Positions 36,451-48,380 of a stretch of 64,000 nt of DNA are shown here, one piece after another. Within the stretch, counting starts at the first letter, position 1; every line of letters starts with the position of its first letter. The notes beneath the pieces were generated by a model that was not told the origin of the DNA, did no database searches, and was given only the letters and a program-made list of their open reading frames with translations. Source of the stretch: Enoplolaimus lenunculus (Eukaryota > Nematoda > Enoplea > Enoplida > Thoracostomopsidae); NCBI GenBank assembly GCA_030248215.1, contig JASANG010003130.1:62001-126000 (forward strand). The letters run 5' to 3'. The translations under genes and the position numbers were made by a program.

Positions 36451-37394
36451 AAATGTCAGTTTCAATTTGAATTTTAGTGCAGCTCCGAGTTTCTTGTTCC
36501 TGCATTCAAAGATGCAGGAACCGGAGTTTTTACGGTTTTGTGTTCAAATTGTTAATAATCATTTAAACATTGGAAACTTTGTCTTTGAAAATTGTTATTT
36601 CGAAATGAGTGTTTTTGCAATTGATCAACGTTGATAATAAATTGTTTATGTGATTTCTTCGCAAAATTTGAAGATGATATAGCTGAAATTCGCTTAAGCC
36701 AGTTTTGGCAAGTTTTCTGAAAAGTTCAACAGTAATTCCGAGATGAAAACATTTTCAAATTCCGGTTCCTGTTCCTGCCCCGGCAGAACGTATCATGAGT
36801 CTACAATTTTAATTAGGTCAAAGCTAATATGTCTGAACTATTACTTTATAAATATCAAATTTATTCAGCGACATAAGTATTTACTTAACTTAAGTACGCT
36901 TTTATAAACGACAGAATGTCTAAGTAATAAAACACATACTTAAGTATTAAGTCGTACTTAAGTAGGGATTCCGAAACCTAGCCATTGTCTTGTTTTTGTG
37001 AATCAAAAATTACAAACGCTAAGCCAATTCATTAAACGTAACACATTTTGAGACAAGGGCGAAGCAACAAATTTCAAATGATATTAGTCCAGTTGTAGCA
37101 TGCGTTATTGAAATTCTTGGCGATTTGCTAATCTTGTACTAAAACCAATATTTTGATCGCTTTTTTTGCAGTCGGTCCAACTAATTATAATTATTGTTAA
37201 TTGCTTAGTAAAACAGTTCATCAAAGCGAAAAAAAATTGTTTGTCCTATAAAACTCATAGTATCCTAAGGCTTGCTACAAGAGCATTTTTATTGCAGCCA
37301 GAAAATTTGGGAGAGAATATATTGTCCTCATTCCGTCGATTGTATACACCCTGAAAACCATTTAAGAATATCGTTTTAACGTTTTTGTTTTAAG
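36451..37394. other. 3' end of RGS intron 2
   Basis: 36870-36965 is rich in ACTTAAGTA palindromes. No other feature before the exon 3 acceptor. Confidence 0.4.
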
Positions 37395-37729
37395 GCGCTG
37401 GAAGATCATCAATTACACCTGAGCATAGTACTCAAGTAAATCTTATTCTACCATCCCCAGTTGAGCAACATAAACTCGAGTCTCTATCAAAAATGTCAAT
37501 AGTTCAAAACACTCCATCAACATCTGCGCACCACGCTGAACTCGAATCGAATTCAGCGAACACCACAAACGGAACGAACAACGTTACAGCCAAACTTGTC
37601 CGGTCACATAGTTCCGTCTGTGTTGGGTTGTCTGATGGCAACGAAACGGTCGCCTACGATAATCAAGAGGGCACTGCAACGGCAGGTTCATCGAAACTTA
37701 GCAGGAATGCTCGAAAAATTAGTCAACCG
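37395..37729 (+). CDS. RGS-domain protein, coding exon 3 (residues 389-500)
   Basis: The acceptor is TTTTTGTTTTAAG and the donor CCG|GTAAGT. Joining the single base left by exon 2 to GC here makes a Ser codon, then the frame is open through residue 500 and ends in phase 0. The product is Ser/Thr/Asn-rich with no domain. An ATG at 37493 lies inside this exon but need not be a start, because the frame continues upstream to the acceptor. A family C MITE begins about 20 bases past the donor. Confidence 0.85.
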
Positions 37730-37749
37730 GTAAGTTTGGTTTAATCTGT

Positions 37750-38106
37750 ATTATCAAGAGTGGATGATCACAAGAGTGAGACAACTTTCTAGGTTGTACG
37801 TGGTACAAAATCTACCAGCGCTCGTTGTGTTTTTGCCCTACACCCCTTTATTCAGGGAGGACGATTGGAAGCATGCAATTGAGATAACGTTTAATAGTGT
37901 ATACGGGGCAGCCAACAAAATGTTTGACACTCAAAGTCAACAAAATTGTTCAACTGTACCCCACTCTCCCACTAAATAAGTGAGTAGACCAAAAACACAA
38001 CGTGCGCTGGGTACATTTTTTTGTATACAAACAGAATGTACCCAGTTGTGCACTCTTGTAAAACGAGTCATTCTCGACACTTGGTATTATCAACAGTGAA
38101 TGATAG
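37750..38106. mobile_element. Family C MITE, complete, in RGS intron 3
   Basis: The left arm (ACAAGAGTGAGACAACTTTC, GTACAAAATCTACCAGCGCT, CGTTGTGTTTTTG) and right arm (CAAAAACACAACGTGCGCTG, GGTACATTTTTTTGTA, GTTGTGCACTCTTGT) are inverted repeats of about 75 bp or more. Confidence 0.8.
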
Positions 38107-38135
38107 ACTTTTAGACAAAAATATACGACTTACCT

Positions 38136-38365
38136 AATTTAGCACAGTTAAAAATGTACCAACACTCGTTGCGTTTTGGACCGATCCGATTTTAAGGATC
38201 GATGTCATTGGAAACGTGTTATATGCATATGGTTTAAAAATTGAAATCGAAAAGTGAAGAAAATAGGTCAACTTGTTCCCGCAGAATGGAGGCAGACGAA
38301 AAATGCAACGCGTACTGAATGCATTTTTGTGCATGAAATGTACACAGTTGCGCACCTCTGTCCAC
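38136..38365. mobile_element. Family C MITE, shortened copy
   Basis: AAAATGTACCAACACTCGTT, GCGTTTTGG at left and AAAAATGCAACGCGTACTGA, ATGTACACAGTTGCGCACCT at right. Tail to tail with the previous copy. Confidence 0.6.
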
Positions 38366-38482
38366 GGAATGCAGCCAGTTGCATACTTTTTATCCAAGAG
38401 CATTATATATGCACCGTTGCTATTTGGTATCGATGTCAGCTTAAAGTCCGCAGTAAGTTTTTTCTATCCGGTTACGTTCGTT

Positions 38483-38659
38483 GGCCCATGTATAGAACAG
38501 GGGCGGATAAGCTTTAGACTAACTTTTTTGTTTAGGCTTAGGTTTAGGCTTAGGCTTAGGCTTAGAAATAGGCTCATCCTTACGCTTAGGCTTAGGCTTA
38601 GGCTTAGGCTTAGGAATATGCATATACTAGTGTTCCGGCCCTGTTCTATACATTTGCCC
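38483..38659. mobile_element. Family H hAT-like MITE
   Basis: GGCCCATGTATAGAACAGGG and CCCTGTTCTATACATTTGCC are inverted ends. The interior has two arrays of four to five consecutive TTAGGC units separated by AATAGGCTCATCCTTACG, the purest hexamer arrays in the window. Confidence 0.88.
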
Positions 38660-38771
38660 ATTGGTTTAACTAAGTTGCCATATTTAAAATCCTTGTAGCA
38701 CTTGTCATCAGTTAGTGAGAGGTTTTGTAGCGGTCAAATCACGGCTGGCAGAACCTCCTCATAGGAACTTT

Positions 38772-38979
38772 GTCCTATGTAAACAACAGGGGCGGAACAG
38801 CATGATAAGCATATTCTTAAACCTATGCCGAAGCCTAAGCCTAAGCCTAGGCCTACGCGTAATAATGAGCATATTCCTAAGCATAAGCCTAAGCCAAGCA
38901 AAAAATCATTCCAAAGCTTCTGCTTACTCTTTTCTAGTCCCACATTAAAACGCTCCGCCCTCTGACCTTTACATGGGCA
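38772..38979. mobile_element. Family H hAT-like MITE
   Basis: GTCCTATGTAAACAACAGGG at left and CCTTTACATGGGCA at right. Flanks GGAACTTT / GAAACGTT agree at 6 of 8. The interior is CCTAAG/CCTAGG hexamers. Confidence 0.8.
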
Positions 38980-39271
38980 GAAACGTTCTATAGAGTATTA
39001 CCCATCCCCAAATTAGCTCCAACATTTGAAAAAAATGTGACGCATTTCTGGTGTCACAATTCGTCGACCGACAACTTGTGTACAAAATCTTTTCGACTGT
39101 CGACAATTTATCATCCATCATTATGCTAAGGCTTAGGGTTAGGATACTATCGGCCAAGCATTGGCCCGTTACTCGTCCGTTAACGCCTTTCCACAGATTT
39201 GTCTTTTAACCACCGATGAGATTATTATTTGATTTCGCAGGTTTAATTACGAAAATTTTTATCGCTTTTAG

Positions 39272-39357
39272 GTGTCAATATTAAACCGAATCAAAGGTAC
39301 CGCAACCCCAACAAGTGCACGTTCGGCATCGGGTGAAAATATTCGAAAAACATCATT
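39272..39357 (+). CDS. RGS-domain protein, coding exon 4 (residues 501-529)
   Basis: Short 86-base exon, with acceptor ATCGCTTTTAG and donor ATT|GTAAGT. It enters in phase 0 (matching exon 3) and leaves two bases of a codon. The encoded peptide starts VSILNRIKGTATPTSARSAS and is basic and Ser/Thr-rich. It would be missed by any search based on ORF length; it is supported by both splice sites and by the phase fit on both sides. Intron 4, after it, is about 19 kb. Confidence 0.75.
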
Positions 39358-39479
39358 GTAAGTTTTGGCGAATTTAATTTTTTTCTACTTCTAAAGTAAA
39401 ACGTTTTTAACCTAAAAGACAAATAAATAACTTATCCGGCGTCGCTTTCAAAAATCAAAGCAGTATTGTATTTTTGCTG

Positions 39480-39625
39480 CCAGAGCTGTTACCCGTGTTC
39501 AGTATACGGGCCTGCTCACTTTGCCTAAACCTAAACCATAACGTAAGCCTGCACATAAGCCTAAGAATTTCAGTTTCTAAATTTTTGAGTCTTCCTGTCT
39601 TCTAAATGGGCATGCACAGTGGCAT
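39480..39625. repeat. Family H remnant
   Basis: GCCTAAACCTAAACCATAAC and CATAAGCCTAAGAATTTC are hexamer traces without ends. Confidence 0.35.
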
Positions 39626-39797
39626 TTATGACGAGTTGCGGGCTGGCAAAAGTTATGAAACATAATTTTTACTGTATGCTATATGTGTGCCAATTTTTTT
39701 GAGAAGGAAACATTGTACGGTAGGGACCTTACGATTTTGGCACAAAAACTTTCTGACAGGGGCGCGTGCCCCCCGGCACCTTCTGGATTCGCTAATA
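39626..39797 (-). repeat. Family E element, minus orientation
   Basis: GCGGGCTGGCAAAAGTTATG, AAAACTTTCTGACAGGGGCG, CCTTCTGGATTCGCTAAT in reverse family order. Confidence 0.65.
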
Positions 39798-40329
39798 TGA
39801 ATGCGCCTAAAATTTACACGCACCAGAATTGAAATTTTAAGTGAATATATTAAAGAATCTGTAGCAATATGCAAACGAAATCGCAGCTGAAATCAGGAGT
39901 GGATCCAAGTGAATGGGGGGACCCATCAATGAATGACACTGGCTGTTATAAGGTTGGTTACCCGAGACTAAAGTCTTTGCCACCAATCCTTGGCGGAATT
40001 CCAACTCAGTGGAGCACACAGATCCAGCTGTATCCCTATACAGCTCTGTTGATTTAAAAATTTAAAATTAAATAGTTTAAAGTTTTATATCAAAAAATTT
40101 CTAATGTAAGACGTCAAAGCGTTTGCTGTACCTGCTTATACGCATCTAGTATATTAATAATAAATTATAGACTACTCAGTGTAAACTATAACCATTATTC
40201 CAAGTTTTATTAAGACTGTTTTTGATCATGCCTATTATTAATTGCCGTAACTTTTAGAAAGATGCTCTTATTGTTCGTTTTTTCTCCCAAAAACCCGTTA
40301 AACTAAAGTCCTAATTACTATAAATTTTC
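39798..40329. other. RGS intron 4, no feature recognised
   Basis: AT-rich intronic sequence. Confidence 0.4.
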
Positions 40330-40470
40330 CATCTACACCTTGGTAGATATTGTGGGGTGGGAACATTTCAGGAGAGGCATGCAAATATTTTATGTAACTT
40401 ACTAGCTAGGCTAACATTTTGGGATGTTGACTTAGCTACCCTTCGTTTTCTTTGGCAACTGGACCTGAAA
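40330..40470 (+). repeat. Family B element, strongly diverged
   Basis: CATCTACACCTTGGTAGATA, ATTTCAGGAGAGGCATGCAA, TTTCTTTGGCAACTGGACCT in family order. Confidence 0.45.
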
Positions 40471-40588
40471 AGTCAGCTTTGTTCAGTTAAACGATACATA
40501 ATTCAACTATTTTGTATTCTGCTACTTTAACCACAATGCGTTTCTCGGAAATAGATCAAGTTTATGCCCGTGTTCCGAACGCTAAGAC

Positions 40589-40778
40589 TGCCCATGTAAA
40601 GATTAGGGACGAAACGTTTTTATGTGGGACTAGAATAGAGTAAGCTTAAGCTTTAAACTAATTTTTTGGTTAGGCTTAGGCGTAGGCTTAAGTAAAGCTC
40701 ATTGTTACGCTTAGGATTAGACTTAGGCTTAGGAATATGCCAATATGCTATTGTTCCACCCTGTTCTATGCAATGGCC
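40589..40778. mobile_element. Family H hAT-like MITE with perfect 8-bp duplication
   Basis: GCTAAGAC flanks it exactly (40581-40588 and 40779-40786). Ends TGCCCATGTAAAGATTAGGG and CCCTGTTCTATGCAATGGCC are inverted. Interior TTAGGC hexamers. 190 bp. Confidence 0.92.
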
Positions 40779-41234
40779 GCTAAGACTAGCCCGTAGTGGT
40801 GTAAAGAATAATTTGCATTGGTGGTCCAACATTAAAAACGACTAAAACACTAATTTTTACAACAATCTTTTGGCGAATCATTTACGATAAAACTTTACCT
40901 AATAAAAATGAACACCAGTTGGATGACCGTAGTGCCCCTAATCTTTTCTCGGCCGCACATTCCCCCTCTCGCTGACATCTTCGATTTGTAAATTCCTGCT
41001 AACCCGTATATCTGGCTTGAATCTGGTTCAAATCGGTTTTGAATAAAGTTTTAAATTTAAACCAATACAGCTTTTTTTCTTGGTTGTGGCCTGAAAGTCT
41101 ATGTCACGCATTGAAATTAACTGTTACAATAGCATTATATCAACGAATCTAATTTTCAACAACTTCAGTTGCGCAACTTTAGGATTCGATAATGACCGAA
41201 CTTGTTCCCGAGGGTTTTTTTATTCTGAAACCGG

Positions 41235-41396
41235 AGGCATAGCGGGGCACACGCAGCCAGGTACGCTAAGGTTAGTTTAGCTCCTTTTAGAAAAATGGTG
41301 ATCTTCTTGATAAGCTTCAATCTCGGTTGTAAGTCAACTGAACTTTGAAAATGCTCGATAATATTATCAGTCCCTCGCAATTGAGTCGGCTACGGG
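41235..41396 (-). repeat. Family B element, diverged, minus orientation
   Basis: CACACGCAGCCAGGTACGC, CTCGGTTGTAAGTCAACTGA, GAGTCGGCTACGGGTAT. Confidence 0.5.
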
Positions 41397-42057
41397 TATA
41401 AATCAAATCAAAATGTTGTAAAAACAGCATTAGGGTACGAATGGTTAGTTCCTTTGAGCTGTGCCATAGCATCTGTTTATGATTTAATAGCGTCGTTAGC
41501 GTCACGGTCAGAAATTCAGAGCTTCAGCCGGTCAGAACTTGAGAGGTTGAGCCGGCCAATAAATTATGTTTCAATTCAACTGATTTTTCAGTAGAAGGGC
41601 TATGCGATTCGCCGTGTTTATTTTAACACACCATTCAACTTGGAATATTTTTACAAGAATTATAGTTGTATTTAACTCTTTTGAACTGTTTATAAAACTG
41701 AAACGGTATTCTTAAAAGTGCTTTCCAGACGATAATGTATACAGTTTAGGTTTCGGTAAATTTAAATTGTAACCAAATTTTGAAAACTTCAACACTTAAA
41801 CTCTTCCAACAAATTGAATCCCACGACCCTGGGTTTAATAGTCTTTTATGCTCTATCATAGCTGAACCTCAAAGCGGAATGGAATCCAGATAGAAGTTTT
41901 ACATGCTTAATAAAAACATTTCCACTTGAGTACATGTGTCAGATAATTATTAAATGTTAGCCGGTCCAACGGTACATGATTCTGCCAGGCCGCTATTCAG
42001 GTCAAAACAATGGACGGCTAAACATTTGTGGCCATACAAACGTTTTTACTGAATTAT

Positions 42058-42142
42058 AGCAAGGTAGAAAATTCTCTAGGCGGGGCCAAAATTCTTCCAA
42101 GGGGATGAGCCCTCCTGCCTCCCCATGGCTGCGGGCCCGGAC
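42058..42142 (+). repeat. Family B element, right half
   Basis: TAGCAAGGTAGAAAATTCTC, AAAATTCTTCCAAGGGGATG, ATGGCTGCGGGCCCGG. Confidence 0.6.
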
Positions 42143-42412
42143 TCTGCGATCCAAAAATGTACCAGGCTTGCCTGAAAGAACATGAAACTAAATTAGTCTC
42201 TGAAAAAATGAACGCCTGATAACGCAATTTTTCTCAACACAACCTCGATTATTTAGCCAGAACTATTTTTACTGGCACTGACGCAAAAAAAAACAATAAC
42301 AGAACATGATTTTGCAATTTTCTTCGCGCGGCAAACGCGTATAAACTGGTTTACTGCATCTTCACGGCAAAGTCTTAACCAACTATTCGATTGAATTTAA
42401 CATTAGTTCAAA

Positions 42413-42727
42413 CAAGTGTGGATTATGACAAGAGTGTGCAACTTTTGGGGTCCCGCATGGTACAAAATATACCACCGGGTGTTGCGTTTTTGACCGACCC
42501 CTCATTGTTTGGAGGAAGGTCGCTATCACATGGATATCCCTAAATTAAACGATAAGGGCACTATGTTTGACGCCGCATACATAAAGTGCCATGGTTCGCA
42601 CCGGCTGTACCCCCTTCTGAACAAAGGGGGTAGGGCAAAAATGCAACGCATGCCGGGTACATTCTTTCCTACACAGAGTGCACCCAGTTGCACATTCTTA
42701 TATAACGAGTCATCGACTCTTGGTTTA
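42413..42727. mobile_element. Family C MITE, complete
   Basis: GACAAGAGTGTGCAACTTTT, GGTACAAAATATACCACCGG, GTTGCGTTTTTG at left and AAAAATGCAACGCATGCCGG, GTACATTCTTTCC, CAGTTGCACATTCTTATA at right. Confidence 0.8.
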
Positions 42728-45659
42728 AGTAATGCGTTTTTGTTAAACCGTTTTCAATACAGTATAATTTCGTTTGTATTAACATTAGATCCGGCACAGC
42801 AACTTTACTAATTATGTAAACCTAACACAGCGGTAAATAAACTTTAAAACGAGCGGTTAATGCTTGAATCAAATATTTCATGAAAAGCAAGTTTTCGGGA
42901 AGACACAATGAATCATTCGTTGAAAAGAAATTCATATAAATGACGGTGGAGCAATGGAGCTAGCATAGTTATCTGAATATCCTTTAGGCAGTTTAGACAT
43001 CTAATTATAGGCGAAAACCTTCAAATTTCAAAATGGAAGCCATATTTGAATTCGAAATATGCACAACTATCGTAACGTTCTACAGTGGCGTACCGAGAAA
43101 TTTTGATTGCAGGGGTGTGTCAGGCCCGTACCTTTGGTTTCTGCTTAAAAACAAACTTAGAATCCTTTAGCAGTACGGATCTCAATTTTTGATGACATTT
43201 ATGAGGTTTGTCACGCTCCCCTGGTGGTTGGCTTCTAGGCCAATTTCAGAGTTCTCATTTTTAGTTCCTTAAAATTTCAGCTTGGGTATCAGGACCAAGT
43301 CCAGTTGTTTGCCACGTGATCACGACTTGAAAAAATATCGTGAGCAAAAAGCTAGACACTACTGTCTTTTACTCTAATACAGAACTTCAGGTTGAAGTCT
43401 TTGTGAGGCAATTTTTGTACGATATAAAAATATTTCCAGGCTCTAAAAATTTCTTAATTCGTGAAGCGCGGTGCATAAACCACCAAACCGAATACCCAGC
43501 CACTGGTCTAGAGATTCCGTAATTGCAAAGCTGTGCACACCTTTTTATTACTAGTTTTAGTTTTGAGCTGGTCATGTTTGGGAATTTGACTTTGAAGTTT
43601 ACCTTTGAACAGCGCTGCAGTCAAAATGTTTTCGAAAATTCAGCAGTGAAAAACATCGCGAGTGAAGCGAGCTAGAAACTATACGTAACTTTCCTATTTA
43701 ACGTAAATTATGACGCAAGTACTGATTCGATTGGGGGGGCCGCGGCTCCTCTTCGCCCCCCCCCCGAGTACACACCGACGTTCTATAATTTTTAATTATA
43801 CTGGCCTAAGTGATGTGAAAAGTTGTATATTTTACGTTTTGTGGATTCGTAACATTTTACAGATTGAAAAACTTCAAGTTTTGGAGCATGTCAAACAACC
43901 ATAATTAAATAGATTTTATCTGAAATACCGTCGCTGTTTCGAAAACTTGTACCAACGAAAAATTTGAGGTACCAGTTAAGCAATAATTTGAAATAAAATT
44001 TTTCAAAATTTAACCATGAAATGCATCAAAGGAATTTTATTGTGAATTGAATAGTCAACTGGACGTTTATTGCCCAAATTCAAACGACCTAACCAATGAA
44101 GACCCTCATAAATATATTCCCTTAATTCGTCCCCTAGTATTCCACCCTGGCAGAGTCGGCTTCACATTTGGTCACAAAGATTTATCTTTGATGGTACATA
44201 AACTTAAATTAATTTTTGATATTGCAGCAACAGTTTTTTCAACTTCATTTTTAGGCTGATATAAAGTACAAATATTATTGCATAATTTGACACATTAAAA
44301 TATCTCTTTTTATACAGATATTTCGATCGCAATCTCCAGAAATCATTCGCCCGTAGGGTATGCTCGCTTCAGAGTTATTTAATCGTTACTGATGGTTTTC
44401 CAGCAAGTGTCTCTCTCCTTCGAGGACGCACTAAAAATTGTCCGTTTCTGTTGCCATGTCCTTTACATCATCTACGATCAACGTGTATTCACGGTGTGAT
44501 AAAAAGATTTCCCTCAAGAGACGAGAAATAGGCATCGTGACATGCTTTGAGACAGCCATCTGTAGCTTTAGAGAGTCCAGCTAAATTTACTCGGTCGTTA
44601 AGAATGCTGGCGAAAACCTTTTAAATGAGATTATACTCACCCGAAATCAAATCCTAACTACTCGAGTGACTATTATTCTTTTTTAGACGAGCAACAACAA
44701 CAACAATTGCACATTGGTTCAAAGATTTTGAACCATAAAGCCCGATTCAAGAGTTATTAAGTTGATAGAATCAAACCTATAGAGGGCCACGCTCTAGGGT
44801 GTTTACAGGGTTTAATTTCACAAAAGTAGGTATAATCTCCATTGTTTTAAACTTTAGAATCGGGGCAAGCTATTCTAAACCGTGTAAAACAGTCATTTTT
44901 CGTCTTAAAAAATTTCGAAGCGAAACATCCTATTCCACCCTCTCTCTCTTTGTATCATAATACAGCATTTTTTCTGAGTCCATAATAGATTGAAAGAAAA
45001 CAAAATGTTTTCAATTACAAATATATCTTCATCTTAATACAGCCCATAAATATGTTTATTTCTCTTGTCTTGAAATTTCACGAAAGATATAGCCCCCCGC
45101 GAAACTGACGCCTCTTGCGCCATGACCAAAATATTATTTTTCCAACGACTTATATACAGAAAGAAAGCTAAATCCCTCATTCATTTACTGTGTTATACTT
45201 TAATCTTAGTACCAATGGTGCCTAAGACTGCTTGAAAGTCATTCATTATAGAAGTTCTATTTTCCTACATATATATGTGTGTTCGTGTGTTTGTGTGTGT
45301 GTCGTTTTAGAGTTGACGTATTTATACCGCGGGCTGTTGCTGATTTTAAAGCACTCTGTTTAATATTTCATTCATAGGTTTCTATACTAGTCAACCTGGG
45401 CAGTAGAAGTGTCTGGGTAACCGAAGACAGAAAGCTAAACAACCTACGGACAAAGTTTGTTACTTGCAAGACTTTACAGTTGAGGCGTTTTCGGTTGATG
45501 ACGTGCATTAGCCAACAGAGTGCAACCGCAGCTTCGTTGACGGAGGTTCCGGCCAGAGGCGTACGCAGGATTTGATTTCTGGAAGGATAACAACATCAAA
45601 ATGTTTTCTTTTTGCTAGCGAACGTAGCAAACGAGAATTATGACCTCTGCAGGTTACTC
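42728..45659. other. RGS intron 4, longest stretch without a recognised element
   Basis: Nearly 3 kb of AT-rich sequence. Short open frames (43340, 43710, 44047; 60-70 codons) have no domain. GC-rich words near 43640 and 45607 (AGTGAAGCGAGCTAGAAAC, GCTAGCGAACGTAGCAAACG) recall family D. Confidence 0.4.
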
Positions 45660-45915
45660 TACACTGAAAACTTCAGTGAGTTGATTTTGACTCAGAATGA
45701 GTTATAGCACTCACTCTGAGTTAGGAATATCAGAATTCAGAGTTCTGATTCCATTCAACTCATTCTGAGTTAATTAATCAACGCAGCTATAATCAGCTCA
45801 ACTCAGAGTTGGAATCAACTCAACTCATATTAATTTAATGTTTAATAATATTAATTCAAAAATAACTAACTCACCAGTTGAGTTGATTAATCAACTCATT
45901 ATAATTTACAGTGTA
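45660..45915. mobile_element. TACACTG-ended MITE, copy 1
   Basis: TACACTGAAAACTTCAGTGA at left, ATTATAATTTACAGTGTA at right, filled with CAACTCA/TGAGTT words in both orientations. About 256 bp. Confidence 0.65.
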
Positions 45916-46076
45916 TGGTTTGTAATAGTGTTTTTAGTGTTCCATAAATTTCGGAGATAATACATTCTGATACTCACGGTATATTTCCCTAGATACCGAA
46001 ATTTTGTAGTGAAATTTTTCGTATTTTATAGTGCATTTTTTGTGTCTTTTGAGAAATTTATGAGGTATATATTCCC

Positions 46077-46334
46077 CACACTGTGAATTCCAATGAGTTA
46101 ATTAATCAACTCAGAGAGCGCATTAGTCATTTTTGGTTTTTTCTGAGTTTAATAACAGGAAACATCAACTCGCTCTGAGCTGTTTTAATTCCCCGTACAT
46201 TGATTATTTAACTCAGAATGAGTTCAATCAATTCTGAATTCTGAATTCTGAGAAAGACCTAATTCAGAGCTCAGACTTCTGAGTGCATTCTACTCATTCT
46301 GAGTTAAAATTAACTCACTGGATTTTACAGTGTA
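46077..46334. mobile_element. TACACTG-ended MITE, copy 2
   Basis: CACACTGTGAATTCCAATGA at left, CACTGGATTTTACAGTGTA at right, the same TGAGTT-rich interior and about the same length. The 161-bp spacer to copy 1 has no recognised origin. Confidence 0.65.
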
Positions 46335-46692
46335 TATACTCTCTTGTAAATATTTCTGGTTCCGCCAATTTTGATATTACATTTTTTCAGTTGAAAACTA
46401 CCAAACGGACGATTAGAACAATTATTGAAATCCTTGCTTTGCGTTAAAGGTTAATGAATTCAAAACTTTAACTACGTAATTTTGTTCAACTTCCAGCTCC
46501 ATCTCCGGCCGTTGTACGTTTGGTAGGCTGGTGGTAAAAGAAAAGTGTATAATCTTTTTCAAAATTATAACAAACCAACAAAACCTCTGACTGTGGAACA
46601 ACAGTTGAAGATTTTATAAGCAAAATCACGCCTTCCAAGTTAATGGTTAAACGTTCAATGAAAATAATCTTACACCTTTAAGCAGCATACTT

Positions 46693-46858
46693 GGACCCGT
46701 AGCCAAAGGGGGGGCAGAGGAGGGGGCTCAGGCTCCCTGGAAAATTTTGCCCCCCCCTAGAAAGTTTTCAACCTTGCTTGTAACTCATTAAAACCTTTGA
46801 ATGCCCATCCTGAAAATTGTTAGCCCCCTAGCACGGTGAGCTGGCTACGGGCCTGAGC
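46693..46858 (-). repeat. Family B element, minus orientation
   Basis: GGACCCGTAGCCAAAGGGGG to GCACGGTGAGCTGGCTACGG, with CAACCTTGCTTGTAACTCAT inside. A well-preserved copy. Confidence 0.8.
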
Positions 46859-47563
46859 GTACTGTCATACTCAGAATTTTAAGGTTAAAAGCTGTAAGCA
46901 ACAAATTTTGAGCTAAAGTTGTTTTCTTAAAACTACATTATTTTCGTAATTTTTAAACTAAATTCAAATCTTATTGGCTTGTTAAAATTTGCTTAACCGG
47001 TCTGACGCAACCAACCACGGCTGTCAATTCTATAAACGTCATATTATTTTGAGTATAACCGTCCTCAAACTTTAATTACGAAGCTTTGCGTTTTAGATTT
47101 CTAATCTCCTGCTGTATTCATGTGAAGCCAAAAGTCGTATTTTATAGAATATTGGCGTATGTACATAAAGCTTTAGTTTTGAAGACGCTGTATAATGGAC
47201 CAATTGTACATTTATTTCTAATTCATGTTGATCTGACACTATTATGATAGTAAAATAAAACATCGAAAACCTAAAATTACGGCTTCTGGGTCGTTTGTTG
47301 TGATTCTATTTTTAGCAAAATACGTGTCTCTGGCGATTTCCTTAATAATGGTAAACATTTGTTTCAAAAAAAGATAATACTATCATTTGAACCAACTTCT
47401 TGATGCTGAACAACGCGTGCACTCATACAAGCCAACCCGACATCTCTTAAGTCGCATCGTAAAGAAGTTCGCTATTATTAGTCAAATCTGTTGGTCTTTT
47501 AGGTTTTCCCGCGCTTTTTGCTATTATTTCAACTAGCTATGTAAGCACCAGTAAAGCGAGTGA
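46859..47563. other. RGS intron 4, no feature recognised
   Basis: AT-rich sequence before the unassigned open frame. Confidence 0.4.
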
Positions 47564-47953
47564 GTGCGCACGCTTTCTAAGCATTATAGAGAGCGTTCAA
47601 AATCGCCCGACCAATATGGGCATGACAAAACTCGCTTATTCAGAAGAATTTTAGCTCGTTGTATCCTATTGTACGGTTTGTTATCAAGAAAGACGAGTGA
47701 GGGTAAGGGCAGAGATATAGAGAACTGGTTCAAGACTTATTTTATTACCACCACGCGTTCATTTGTACGCGAAACAGAACTTGTTTTTTTGTATTTGGAA
47801 ACAGTCTTCATCATGATTGACATCGACAGACAGGGTTTTTGGCCATCGTTCGAGGATTATGCGGCCGGGTTTGATTGTTTAAACGAGGTTCTAGCTTTGA
47901 TGTTTTGTAGTTTCAAGGCCTACAATCTGTTGAAAAAAATGGACTCTCAATGA
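47564..47953 (+). CDS. Unassigned open frame in intron 4 of the RGS gene
   Basis: A 130-codon frame, open from directly after a TGA to the next TGA, encodes a protein-like mixture of residues including RKTSEGKGRDIENWFKTYFI and, near the end, WPSFEDYAAGFDCLNEVL. It lies outside every repeat family I found and is locally less AT-rich than its surroundings. It begins at GTG, with no ATG until late in the frame, so it is not a complete gene as it stands. It could be a terminal exon of a nested gene (CTTTCTAAG near 47580 could serve as acceptor), a relic, or chance. I do not recognise the family. Confidence 0.2.
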   Translation: MRTLSKHYRERSKSPDQYGHDKTRLFRRILARCILLYGLLSRKTSEGKGRDIENWFKTYFITTTRSFVRETELVFLYLETVFIMIDIDRQGFWPSFEDYAAGFDCLNEVLALMFCSFKAYNLLKKMDSQ

Positions 47954-48202
47954 AGTGTTTCAGTAGTTGAACGTTCGGCCTAATTTAAGGTTTTCAAAAG
48001 CGTTTTGATTTTGTTCTTCTTGTTAGCACATTTCTATGGCTATTTTTTTATTTACAGCAGGAACAATTCAGGTTTGTTGACCATAACCTGTCTAGAGTTT
48101 GCGAACATTGTGTGGTTTCGGCTAATTTTCAATTTGAAATATTATTCGAAGCTTTAGCTGCAGTCGATGCACTGCAGACGCCTTAACGCATGGGAAACGT
48201 TT

Positions 48203-48380
48203 CTGTAGCCAGCTCAGCGTGCCAGAAAGGGGTCAAAATACTTTTAGAAGGGGCATGCTGTCGATTTTACAAGACTTACATGCGGAGCTAAAAACTTTTC
48301 TAGGGAGAAGGCGCTAGTTTTTTTCTTCAGGGAGGGGGGTCGGGAATTACCCACTGGTTTTCTTGTGACGAGGGTCACGG
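48203..48380 (+). repeat. Family B element, damaged right end
   Basis: CTGTAGCCAGCTCAGCGTGC, AGAAGGGGCATGCTGTCGAT, ACTTACATGCGGAGCTAAAA. The usual GGCTACGG end is not preserved. Confidence 0.55.

Noticed and set aside
38483-38659. Interstitial telomere from chromosome fusion
   Set aside because: The TTAGGC runs are short, occur in both window-wide orientations, and always sit at the same place inside elements with defined inverted ends and target duplications.
38273-38698. 141-codon frame with Arg-Leu repeats (RLRLRLRNR type), and similar Leu-Ser frames at 10146 and 26578
   Set aside because: These are translations of TTAGGC hexamers in family H MITEs and not proteins.
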